From: Silene noctiflora
Taxonomy: Eukaryota; Streptophyta; Magnoliopsida; Caryophyllales; Caryophyllaceae
Length of the DNA: 36,170 nt
Assembly: GCA_009801015.1 (NCBI GenBank)
Contig: VHZZ01000032.1
Location: 128,558-164,727, forward strand
Direction: 5' to 3'
Positions 19,448 to 30,197 of this stretch are shown here, in pieces. Position numbers and translations under genes: made by a program. The notes beneath the pieces were generated by a model. That model made no database searches and was not told the origin of the DNA. It saw nothing but the letters and a program-made list of their open reading frames with translations. Each line of letters opens with the position of its first letter. The stretch's first letter is position 1.

Positions 19448-19886
19448 TGATGTGTGATTGTGTGATACTTTCGATGAACAACTCGTCATTCAAGCTCTCT
19501 CAAATGGAGCAATGATGTATCTTATGAAGCCACTGTTTCAAAATGACATTAAATACTTGTGGCAATTCCCTATGGTGAAGAGACGGGAGGTCTTGCTAGA
19601 ATCCTGCCAACCCCTAATGCCAGATATTCCGGAGGACTCCGTTACTCCTAGAGAAGCAAGAAGACCATTTGTCCTAGGATCCCATCAACTTCCTCACGCA
19701 AGCGTTTTTCCGAAAAGAAATCTAATGATTCCCGGGAGCAGTAGTGGGCCCAAAGGTACGGAAAATGGACGATCGACGAGATGGAGAGAGGTTCTGAGTG
19801 GTCTATGGGACAGACCTCATCATTCAGTTGGGCACCGGATCTACGTCGCGGGTTTAGAAATATTGCTCAGCATTCGGGGATTTCCA
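19448..19886 (+). CDS. Response-regulator locus, exon 3 (frameshifted)
   Basis: After the TATGCAG acceptor the receiver continues as LMCD and then, past an 8-bp duplication, TFDEQLVIQALSNGAMMYLM and KPLFQNDIKYLWQF, matching 'GAxDYLxKP...LxxIWQH' of the family. A linker with PKRNLMIPGSSSGPK follows in that frame. The GARP start, FSWAPDLRRGFRNIAQHSGI, lies in another frame (Trp codon at 19829) and joins exon 4 with correct phase through the donor GTAAGC at 19887. The two halves cannot be read together without a frame change between 19745 and about 19800. An unrecognised intron ending at 19744 is a weaker alternative. Confidence 0.72.
19451..19466 (+). repeat. 8-bp tandem duplication disrupting the receiver frame
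   Basis: TGTGTGAT occurs twice in perfect tandem at 19451-19458 and 19459-19466, three bases inside exon 3. With a single copy the codons run LMCDTFDEQ without a break. With both, the spliced frame ends at the TGA at 19513-19515. Confidence 0.9.
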
Positions 19887-20026
19887 GTAAGCACAAAAAC
19901 TTGGTCGTATTACTTGTGAATCTAACCCATTAATCATAAAACTAAACAAGGAAAATGCACCTATTCGGGTTGGTCTCACATGTGAGTGCGTAATAACTGT
20001 TATCGTTTTCTGCTCTCTTGATTCAG

Positions 20027-20103
20027 ATGCGGCTCCCTCAGAGTTAGCTCACTGTACTAACGTCCTTGGTGTCGCTACGACGCTTATGGCGAATAGGTTA
20101 CGG
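20027..20103 (+). CDS. Response-regulator locus, exon 4 (GARP core)
   Basis: After GATTCAG the 77-nt exon reads (with one base from exon 3) AAPSELAHCTNVLGVATTLM and ANRLR, then a donor GTTCGT at 20104. This corresponds to the GARP segment 'AVPKRILELMNVxGLTRENVASHLQ'. Asn-Val, Gly and the Ala-x-x-Leu spacing are kept. The PKRIL and SHLQK basic residues are largely replaced, so DNA binding would be doubtful. Confidence 0.8.
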
Positions 20104-20203
20104 GTTCGTCTCTTTTTGCTTTAATATTCTGTCAAGAAAGCTGTAATTTTCTTGGACGATACATAAATGCCATAATTTGATATTATTATTTTTAATATCG
20201 CAG

Positions 20204-20704
20204 CAATTTCACATGTACTTGCAGTCCCGAATGGTTAGTCCTGTTGCAACATTTGCTATTGCTCCAAATCTGCCTTTTATGATGGGCCAGGCACCCAACA
20301 ACAATCATGAAACCATGCATACTGAAGAGAGAGAATCAGTTTTAACTAGGTTTATGCAGGACCCCCACTGTCGCAAGCAACTGAAGATCATCGTTAGGGG
20401 ATCCCTATCCAGATGGGCAGCTCAATATGAAGCTCGTTCGAGTGCTCCACTACCCCTACTGTCGGCGATAACTGTTTCCTGTGCACCGACAGTTGTGCCA
20501 ATGTCGGTGCCAATTGGCCTAGCAATTGTAATTGAGAGGTTTATATTTTCTAACCTGAATGCGGCGTATGCACAACCCGGGGAGGAATTCATGGTACCAT
20601 TACCAGAGCGCGTGGGAGGTAATGGAGAACTGGGCCGCAGTTTCGTAGATGTAATTGAGGCTGAAGCTTTGCTTGATGCTATCATCGAACTTCTTAATGA
20701 GTGA
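20204..20704 (+). CDS. Response-regulator locus, exon 5 (C-terminus)
   Basis: After ATATCGCAG the frame starts QFHMYLQSRMVSP, the last turn of the GARP helix ('KYRLYL' in the family), and runs 166 codons to a TGA at 20702-20704. The rest has no domain I recognise: a short FMQDPHCRKQLKIIVRG segment, a Pro/Val-rich middle and an acidic end (EAEALLDAIIELLNE). It keeps an open frame for 500 bases, so this end has decayed less than the receiver. Confidence 0.75.
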   Translation, partial: QFHMYLQSRMVSPVATFAIAPNLPFMMGQAPNNNHETMHTEERESVLTRFMQDPHCRKQLKIIVRGSLSRWAAQYEARSSAPLPLLSAITVSCAPTVVPMSVPIGLAIVIERFIFSNLNAAYAQPGEEFMVPLPERVGGNGELGRSFVDVIEAEALLDAIIELLNE

Positions 20705-20935
20705 CAAACTTGAGCCCCGAGGTTTCGATTAAGGAAGAGAAGGTTTCGAATAAGAAAGATACTTCCATTTATTATTATTTCACCGATCTTTTCCGGTTGG
20801 TTTTCCAAGACAATGCAATGTTTTGGCAAATTTGGGATTTCGAACTAATTTGATTTTGTTGCTTGTGTTAATTTGTAATTTGCATGTCTATGGGCTTATC
20901 TATGATGTGTTTTACTTGAATGACTAATTAGCTTT
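20705..20935 (+). other. 3' flank of the response-regulator locus
   Basis: AT-rich 3' untranslated-like sequence with TTAATTTGTAATTTGC near 20870, and no clear AATAAA. No further gene is visible. Confidence 0.4.
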
Positions 20936-21732
20936 AAAATGGCTGCAAAAATTCCGAAGTACCGGGCTTGCTTCTACCGGTATGCTTCCCAGCAATTCTA
21001 GGTGGTCTTGACTCCACACTTGTGGGTTCAATTGAATGCTCCTCCTCCTAGAGCAAGGAGCAGGCATGTCCGTCAGACGAGGCACGTGATTAAGCCTTGT
21101 ACAGATCTGCTCCCTTCGACCTTTGTGTTCGCACCCTAGGTCCGAGCAAAGTACGAACACTGCTGTACAGTGCTGGAAATAGATCCATGCTTGGCCATGG
21201 AAGCCATCCGCCTCGGACCACAGGTTGGATGTATAGAACAGGACACGTGGATCTGCCACGTATACAACCACGCCTATACAAGTACATCCTATAAATATCT
21301 TTCACTATTCGATTGAGAAGGTACTTATCTCCCACTTTTAAGCCATTTCACTTTATTTCTCTACAATTGGTCGGCACGAATAACTCCTCACGAGAAATTC
21401 GATTAGCATAAGGGAAGCATAGCTAACTTAAGCATCAAGAAGTTTTGCTCGAGGAGTTGTTGGGTTGTCAAGCATCTTAGTCGCATTCTTCTTCATTTAA
21501 TTTAGTCTCGTGTAATCTTTCCCGAAACAATTGGGCACCGGGTGTTGGGAACCGAACACAAAGGTCCTAAAGCAATTCTTTATTCGAAAGAGCTAAGATG
21601 TTTGACAACTCAACGACTCCTCTCGACGAGATCTCGTTCGTCCTGAACAACTAGCATAACATGAATCCTGGCGACTGCGTGATAACAAAGCACAAACAGT
21701 GGCCAAGGGAAGATGCACTGAGGCATGATTAG
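20936..21732 (+). mobile_element. LTR and leader remnant of a Ty3/Gypsy-like element
   Basis: Base composition changes to GC-richer sequence. CCTATAAATATCTTT at about 21289 looks like an LTR TATA box. Downstream, AGCTAACTTAAGCATC resembles the R/U5 region of plant Gypsy LTRs. ACAATTGGGCACCGGGTGTT followed by GGGAACC (about 21527-21552) resembles the LTR end/primer-binding context (ATTGGCGCCGTCTGTGGGAA type), altered. No gag or pol is present because the satellite array begins at about 21733. LTR limits cannot be fixed, and short frames crossing the region are not proteins. Confidence 0.5.
21448..21630. repeat. Inverted repeat in the LTR remnant
   Basis: 21448-21480 (CTCGAGGAGTTGTTGGGTTG and CAAGCATCTTAG) is mirrored at 21593-21630 (CTAAGATGTTTGACAACTCA and ACGACTCCTCTCG) with few mismatches. 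The arms are about 33 bases with a 112-base loop. It may reflect a rearranged second LTR fragment. Confidence 0.75.
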
Positions 21733-24700
21733 CTTGAGGGGCCGATGAGCGATAAACGATACTCGTACGAAAATTGGATAATGATGAAAAATGGATTAAA
21801 GTTGTTATTTGGGGCTGAAATCGAAAAGGTCAACTCCCGCCCGAACTCGAACATGTTTCTCTCGTCAGAAAAAGCGGTCAAACAAATTTTTAGGATCAAC
21901 AAAGGATGTGATTGGGCGATAAACGACACTCGTGCGGAAATCGGATAATGAGGACCAATGGATTAAAAGTTGTAATGAGAGGCTTAAATCGAATAAGTCA
22001 CCTCCCGAAACGAACTTGGACATGTGGTAGAAAATCCAAGTGAAAACGAAACGTGCCCCGTTATGACCTCCAGAAAAGTTCAATTTGCACGGTTTTCGAG
22101 ATTTCAGGGTCTGGAACAAAAATGTCCGTAAATCACACGGATGGTTCCTCGGGTCAGATAGAGTGACCAGACAAATTTTGGGGAGCAACAAATGACGTAT
22201 GAGGTGCTGGTGAGCGATAGACGACACTCGTACGAAAATCGGTTAATGAGGAACAATGGATTAAAAGTTGTTAAAGGGCCAAAAATCGAATAGGTCAGCT
22301 CATGATCAAACTCGGACATGTGGTAGAAAATTCAAGTGAAAACGAAACGTGCCCCGTTACGACCTCCTGAACAGCTCAAATTGAAGTGTATAATACACGG
22401 TTTTCGAGATTTCGGGGTCCGGAACAAAAATGTCCGTAAATAACACGGATGGTTCCTCGGGTCAGATTGAGGGACCAAGCAAATTTTGGAGTGCAACAGA
22501 TGACGTATAAGGTGCCGGTGAGCGATAAACGACACTCGTGAAAAAATCGGATAATGAGGAACAATGGATTAAAAGTTGTAATGAGAGGCTTAAATCGAAT
22601 ACGTCAATTCCCGAAGCAAACTCAGACATGTGGTAAAAAATCCAAGAGACAACGAAAGGTGCCCCATTACGACCTCCTGAAAAGTTCAATACACAGTTTT
22701 CGAGATTTCGTAATCCAGAATAAAAATGTCCGTAAATCACACGGATGGTTCCTCGGGTCAGACAGAGTGGCCAAGGAAATTTTGGGGAGTAACAGATGAC
22801 GTATGAGGTTCCGGTGAGCGATAGACGACACTAGTACGAAAATCGGATAATGAGGAATAATAGATTAAAAGTTGTTATAAGGGCCTTAAATCGAATAGGT
22901 CAACTCATGAAGCAAACTCGAACATGTGGTAGAAAATCCAAGTGAAAACGAAACGTGCCCCGTTACGACCTCCTGAACAGTTCAAATTGAAGTGCATAAT
23001 AAAACACGATTTTCTCTAGATTTCGGGGTCCGGAACAAAAATGTCCGTAAATTACACGGATGATTCCTCGGGTCAGATAGAGTGGCGAAGAAAATTTTGG
23101 AGTGCAACAAATGACGTATGACGTATGACGTGCCGGTGAGCGATAAACGACACTAGTGCAAAAATTGGATAATGAGAAACAATCGATTAAAAGTTGCAAT
23201 GAGAGACTTAAATCGAATAGGTCAACTCTTGAAGCAAACTCAGACATGTGGTAGAAAATCCAAGTGAAAACGAAAGGTGTCCCATTACGACCACCTGAAC
23301 AGTTCAAATTGAAGTGTATAATACACGATTTTTGAGATTTCGGAATCCGGAACAAAAATGTCCGTAAATCACACGGATGGTTTCTTGGTTAAGATACAGT
23401 GACCAAAAAATTTTTGAGGTGAAGAAGAGGACGTTTGAGGGTGCCGATGAGCGATAAATGACACTCGTGCGAAAATCGGATAATGAGAAACAATGGATTA
23501 AAATTGTTATTTGGGCTTAAATCGAATAAGACAACTCCGAATGAAAATTTAGACTTGTGATAGAAAATCCGAGTGAAAACGAAACATGCCCCGTTACGAC
23601 CTCCTGAAAAGTTCAAATTGAAGTTTATAATACACGGTTTTCGAGATTTCAGGGTCCGGAACAAAAATGTCCGTAAATCACACGGATGGTTCCTCGGATC
23701 AGATAGAGTGGCCAAGCAAATTTTGGGGTGCAATGGATGACATATGAGGTGTCGGTGAGCGATAAACAACACTAGTGCGAAATTCGGATAATGAGGAACA
23801 ATGGATTAAAAGTTAGGGGCTTAAATCGAATAGCTCAACTCCCGAAGCAAACTCGGACATGTGGTACAAAATCTAAGTGAAAACGAAACATGCCTCGTTA
23901 CGACCTCCTGAACATTTCAAATTGAAGTGTATATGCACAGTTTTCGAGATTTCGGAGTCCGGAACAAAAATGTACCTAAATCACACGGATGGTTCCTGGG
24001 GTCAGATAGAGTGGCTAAACAAATGTTGGGTTACAACAGATGAAGTATGAGGTGCCGGTGAGCGATAAACGACACTCCTACGAATATCGGATAATGAGTA
24101 AAAATGGATTAAACGTTGTTATTAAGGGCTTAAATAGACTAGGTCAGTTCCAGAAACAAACTCGGTCATGTACTAGAAAATCCGAGTAAAAACGAAACGT
24201 CACCTACTACGACCTCCTAAAGAGTTCAAATTGAAGTGTATAATACACAATATTCGAGATTTCAGGATACGAAACAAAAATGTACGTAAATCACAAAGAT
24301 GGTTTCTCGAGTCATATAGAGTGGCCAAAAAAATTTTGGGATGCAACAGATGACGTTTGATGTGCCGGTGAGCGATAAAGGACACTCGTGTGAAAATCGG
24401 ATAATGAGGAACAATGGAATAAAAGTTGTTATTAGGGGCTTAAATCGAATAGGTCAACTCCCAAAATAAACTCGGACATGTCGTAGAAAATCCGAGTGAA
24501 TACGAAACGTGCCCGGTTACGACCTTCTGAAAAGTTCAAAATTGAAGGGTATAATACACGGTTTTCGAGATATCAGGGTCCGAAACAAAAATGTCCTTTA
24601 ATCACACGGATGGTTCCTTAGGTGATATAGAGTGGCCATGCAAATTTTGGGGTACAACGGATGACTTATGAGGTGCCGGTGAGCGATAAACGACACTCGT

Positions 24701-27700
24701 GCGAAAATCGGATAATGAGGAACAATGGATTAAAAGTTGTTATGAGGGGCTTTAATCAAATAACTCAACTCCCAAAACAAACTCGTACATGTGATCGAAA
24801 ATCCAAGTGAAAACGAAACGTGCCCCGTTACGACCTCCAGAAAAGTTCAATTTGAAGTGTATTAATACACGGTATTCGAGATTTCAGGGTCCGGAACAGA
24901 AATGTTTGTAAATCAAAGGGATGGTTCCTCGGGTCAGATAGAGTGGTCATGCAAATTTTGGGGTGCAACATATGACGTATGAGAAGTCGTTGAATGATAA
25001 ACGACACTCGTGCGAAAATCGGATAATGAGGAACAATGGATTAAAAGTCGTAATAAGAGGCTTAAATCGAATAGGTCAACTCTCGAAGTAAACTTGGACA
25101 TGTGGAAGAAAATAAAAGTGAAAACGAAACGTGCCCCGTTACGACCTCCTGAAAAGTTCAATTTGAAGTGTATAATACACGGTTTTCGAGATTTCAGGGT
25201 CCGGAACAAAAATGTCCGTAAATCACACGGATGGTTCGTCGGGTCAGATAGAGTGGCCAAAAAAATTTTGGGGTGCGATAATGTATAAGGTGCTGGTGAG
25301 CGATAAACGACGCTAGTGCGAAATTCGGATAATGAGGAACATTGGATTAAAAGTTATTATGAGGGGCTTAAATCAAATAGGTCAACTCCCGAAGCAAGCT
25401 CGAACATGTGGTACAAAATCCAAGTGAAAACAAAACGTGCCTCGTTACGACCTCCTGAACATTTCAAATTGAAGTGTATTATTAATACACAGTTTTCGAG
25501 ATTTCGGGGTCCGGAACAAAAATGTACGTATATCACACGGATGGTTCCTCGGGTCAGATAGAGCGGCCAAGCAAATTTTGGAGTGTAACAGATGACGTAT
25601 GAGGTGCCGGTGAGCGATAAACGAAACTCGTGCAAAAATCGGAGAATGAGGAAAATGGATTAAAAAGTTGTAATGAGAGGCTTAAATCGAATAGATCAAC
25701 TGCCGAAGCAAACTCGGACATGTGGTAGAAAATCCAAGTTAAAACGAAAGGTGCCTTGTTATGACCTCCTGAAAATTTCAATTTGAAGTGTATAATACAC
25801 GGTTTTCGAGATTTCGGGGTCTGGAACAGAAATGTCCGAAAATCACAAGGATGGTTCCTCGGGTCAGATAAAGTGGCCAAACAACTTTTGGGGAGCAACA
25901 GATAACGTATGAGGTGCCGGTGAGCGATAGACGACACTCGTACGAAAATCGGATAATGAGGAATAATGGATTAAAAGTTCAATTTGAATTGTATAATACA
26001 CGGTTTTCGAGATTTCGTAGTCCGGAACAAAAATTTCCGTAAATCACATGGATGGTTTCTAGGGTCTGATAGAGTAGGCAAGCAAATTTTGGAATGCAAC
26101 AGATGACGTATGAGGTGCCGGTGAGCGATAAACAACACTCGTGAAAAATTCGGATAATGAGGAACAATGGATTAAAAGTTGTAATGAAAGGCTTAAATCG
26201 AATAGGACAACTCATGAAACAAACTCGGACATGTGATAGAAAATCCAAGCGAAAAAGAAACGTGCCCCGTTACGACCTCCTGCACAGTTCAATTTGAAGT
26301 GTATATAAATACACGGTTTTCGAGATTTCGGGGTCCGGAACAAAAATGTCCGGAAATGACACGGATGGTTCCTCGGGTCAGATAGAGTAGCCAAACAAAT
26401 TTTGGGAAGCAACAGATGACGTATGAGGTGCCGGTGAGCGATAGACGACAATAGTTCAAAAATCGGATAATGAGGAACAATGGATTAAAAGTTGTAATGA
26501 GAGGTTTAAATCGAATAGGTCAACTCCCGAATCAAACTCGGACATGTCACATGTGGTAGAAAATCCAAGTTAAAACGAAAGGTGCCTTGTTACGACCTCC
26601 TGAAAAGTTCAATTTGAAGTGTATAATACACAGTTTTCGAGATTTCGGGGTCTGGATAAAAAATGTCCGTAAATCACACGGATGGTTCCTCGGGTCAGAT
26701 AGAGTGGCCAAACAAACTTTGGGGAGCGACAGATAACTTATGAGGTGCCGGTGAGCGATAGACGACACTCGTACGAAAATGGGATAATGAGGAATAATGG
26801 ATTAGAAGTTGTTATAATGGCCTTAAATCGAATTGGTCAACTCATGAACCAAACTCGGACATGTGGTATAAAATCCATGTGAAAACGAAATGTGCCCCAT
26901 TACGACCTCCTGAACAGTTCAAATTGAAGTTTATAATACACGGTTTTCGAGATTTCGGGGTCCGGAACAAAAATGTCCGTAAATTACACGGATGGTTCCT
27001 CGGGTCAGATGTAGCGGCCAAGCAAATTTTGGAGTGCAATAGATGACGTATGTGGTGCCGGTGAGCGATAAACGACACTCGTGCAAATATCGGAAAATGA
27101 GGAACAATGGATTTATAGTTATAATGACAGGCATGTGGTAGAAAATACAAGTGAAAACGAAAGATGGCCCGTTACTACCTCCTGAAAAATTCAATTTTAA
27201 ATGTATAATACACAGTTTTCGAGATTTGGGGATCCGGAACAAAAATGTCCGTAAATAACACGGATGGTTCCTCGGGTCAGATAGAGTGGCCAAGAAAATT
27301 TTGGGGAGCAACAAATGACGTATGAGGTTTCGGTGAGCGATAGACAGCACTCGTACGAAAATCGGATAATGAGGAACAATGGATTAAAAGTTGTTTTAAG
27401 GGGCTTAAATCGAATAGGTCAGCTCATGAAGAAAACTCGGACATGTGGTCGAAAATCCAAGTGAAAACGAAACGTGCCCCGTTACAACCTCCTGAACAGT
27501 TCAAATTGAAGTGTATAATAAAAAACGGTTTTCGAGATTTCGGGGTCCGGAACAAAAATGTCAGTAAATCACACGAATGGTTCCTCGGGCCAGATATAGT
27601 GGCCAAGAAAATTTTGGAGTAGAACAGATAACGTATGAGGTGCCGGTAAACGATGGATTAATAGTTATAATGACAGGGTTAAATCGAATAGGAAAACTCC

Positions 27701-29872
27701 CGAAGCAAACTTGGATATGTGGTAGAAAATCCAAGTGAAAACGAAAGGTGCCCTGTTACGACCTCCTGAAATGTTCAATTTGAGTTGTATAATACACGGT
27801 TTTCGAGATTTCGGTGTTCGGAACAAAAATGTCCGTAAATCACACGGATGGTTCCTCAGGTCAAATATACTGGCCAATCAAATTTTGGGGAGCAACAGAT
27901 GACGTATGAGGTGCTTGTTTAAATCGAATAGGTCAATCCCGAAGCAAACTCGGACATGTGGTAGAAAATCCAAGTTAAAACGAAAGGTCCTTGTTACGAT
28001 ATCCTGAAAAGTTTAATTTGAATTGTATAAGACACGGTTTTCGAGAGTTTGAGGTCCGGAACACAAATTTCCGTAAATCACACGGATGATTCCCCGGGTC
28101 AGATAGAGTGGCCAAGCAGATTTTGGGGAGAAACAGATGACGTATGAGGTGCCGGTGAGCGATAGATGACACTCGTACGAAAATCGGATAATGAGGAACA
28201 ATTGACTAAAAGTTGTTATAAGGGCCTTAAATCGAATAGATGAACTCATGAAGCAAACTCGGACATGTGGTATAAAATCCAAGTGAAAACGAAACGTGCC
28301 CCGTTACGACCTCCTGAACAGCTCAATTTGAAGTGTATATTACAAGGTTTTCGAAATTTCGGGGTCCGGAACAAAAATGTCCGTAAATCACACGGATGGT
28401 TACTCGGGTCGGATAGAGTGGTCAAACAAATTTTGGGGTGCAATGGATGACATATGAGGTGCCGGTGAGCGATAAACGACACTCGTGCAAAAATCGGATA
28501 ATGTGGAACAATATATTAAAAGTTGTAATGAGAGGCTTAAATCGAATAGGTCAATTTCTGAAGCAAACTCGGACATGTGGTAGAAAATCCAAGTGATAAC
28601 GAAACGTGCCCCGTTACGACCTCCTGAATGGTTCAATTTGAAGTGTATACTACACGGTTTTCGAGATATCGGGGTCCGGAACAAAAATGTCCGTAAATCA
28701 CACGGATGGTTCCTCAGGTAAGATAGAGTGGTCAAGCAAATTTTGGGGTGCAATAGATGACGCATGAGTTGCCGGTGAGCGATAAACGACACTCGTGCAA
28801 AAATCGGATAATGAGGAACAATGTATTAAAAGTTGTAATGACAGGCTTAAATCGAATAGGTCAATTTCTAAAGAAAACTCGGAATTGTGGTAGAAAATCC
28901 AAGTGAAAACGAAAGGTGCCCCGTTACTACCTACTGAAAAGTTCAATTTGAAGTGTATAATACACAGTTTTCGAGATTTGGGGATCCGGAACAAAAATGT
29001 CCGTAAATAACACGGATATAGTTACTCGGGTCAGATAGAGTTGCCAAGAAAATATTGGGGAGCAACAAATGACGTATGAGGTTCCAGTGAGCGATAGACG
29101 ACACTCGTACGAAAATCGGATAATGAGGAATAATGGATTAAAAGTTGTTATAAGGGGCTTAAATCAAAGAGGTGAACTCATGAAGCAAACTCGGACATGT
29201 GGTATAAAATCCAAGTGAAAACGAAACGTTCCCCGTTACGACCTCCTGAACAGTTCAATTTGAAGTGTATACTACACGGTTTTCGAGATTTTGGGGTCCG
29301 GAACAAAAATGTCCGTAAATCACACGGATGGTTTCTCAGGTCAGATAGAGTGGTCAAGCAAATTTTGGGGTGCCATTGATGACGCATGAGGTGCCGGTGA
29401 GCGAAAAACGACACTCGTGCAAAAATCGGATAATGAGGAACAATGTATTAAAAGTTGTAATGGGAGGCATAAATCGAATAGGTCAAATTTCTGAAGCAAA
29501 CTCGGACATGTGGTAAAAAATCCAAGTGAAAAGAAAACGTGCCCCGTTACGACCTCCTGAATGGTTCAATTTGAAGTGTATACTACACGGTTTTCGAAAT
29601 TTTGGGGTCCGGAACAAAAATGTCCGTAAATCACACGGATGGTTCCTCAGGTCAGATAGAGTTGTCAAGCAAATTTTGGGGTGCAATGGATGACGCATGA
29701 GGTGCCGGTGAGCGATAAACGACACTCGTGCAAAAATCGGATAATGAGGAATAATGTGCCTTGTTACGAAAGGTGCCTTGTTACGACCTCCCGAAAAGTT
29801 CAATATGAAGTGTATAATACACGGTTTTCGAGATTTCGGGGTCCGGAACAAAAATGTTCATCAATCTTTCTT

Positions 29873-30197
29873 GACCCGTAACTGACCCGACCCGAAAATG
29901 ATCCGTTCTAAAACCACCCAACCCGATAATGACCCGACAAAATATAACTCTAATTGAACCGAAAAGACATGAAATTGCTTTTTCTCTCTTATTCATTGAC
30001 CCGAAAACGACCCGACCCAAAATAACCCGACCCGCTTGACCCGAAACTGACCCGACTACAAACCCAAAATAGACCCGAAACCCGAAATGACCCGAGCCGA
30101 CCCGAATTAACCCGAAATCAATGAATGGCCCGAACTGATCCGACCCGAACTGGCCCGATCCGAACCCGACCCGTTGACCCGTTTTGACAGGTCTATA
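29873..30197. mobile_element. CCCGA-rich insertion inside the satellite
   Basis: About 325 bases interrupt a monomer after ATGTTCATCAATC, with satellite resuming at TATGAGGTGCCGG. The insert holds about 18 CCCGA words, mostly as GACCCGA/ACCCGAA, plus an AT-rich centre (29940-29995). Its right end, CGTTTTGACAGGTCTA, resembles (as TAGACCTGTCAAAACG) a hAT terminal repeat. The left end is not a clear partner. About 60 satellite bases are missing at the site, and no target duplication is seen. The minus-strand frame with RVGSG-type repeats is low-complexity read-through. Confidence 0.7.

Larger units (their letters stand above)
16832..20704 (+). pseudogene. Type-B response regulator (receiver + GARP), probably pseudogene
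   Basis: Type-B response regulators are nuclear transcription factors of cytokinin-type phosphorelays, with an N-terminal receiver domain and a GARP (Myb-like) DNA-binding domain. Five exons can be traced: 16832-16930, 19051-19203, 19448-19886, 20027-20103 and 20204-20704. The receiver shows the phospho-acceptor context LVVTDIRLPDM and the conserved Lys in LMKP. The GARP domain shows WAPDLRRGF and NVLGVATTLMANRL followed by QFHMYLQ across an intron at the position typical of the family. Three defects break it: exon 1 ends in phase 0 where exon 2 needs one base, an 8-bp tandem duplication at 19451-19466 leads to a TGA at 19513, and the GARP frame is offset from the receiver frame with a TAG at 19742. 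The first acidic residue is Asn and the switch Ser/Thr is Cys. It is far shorter than most type-B proteins. Sequencing error or unusual splicing is possible but would have to explain three sites. Confidence 0.8.

Noticed and set aside
20422-20829. 135-codon minus-strand frame
   Set aside because: It is a shadow of exon 5 of the response-regulator locus, with no independent support.
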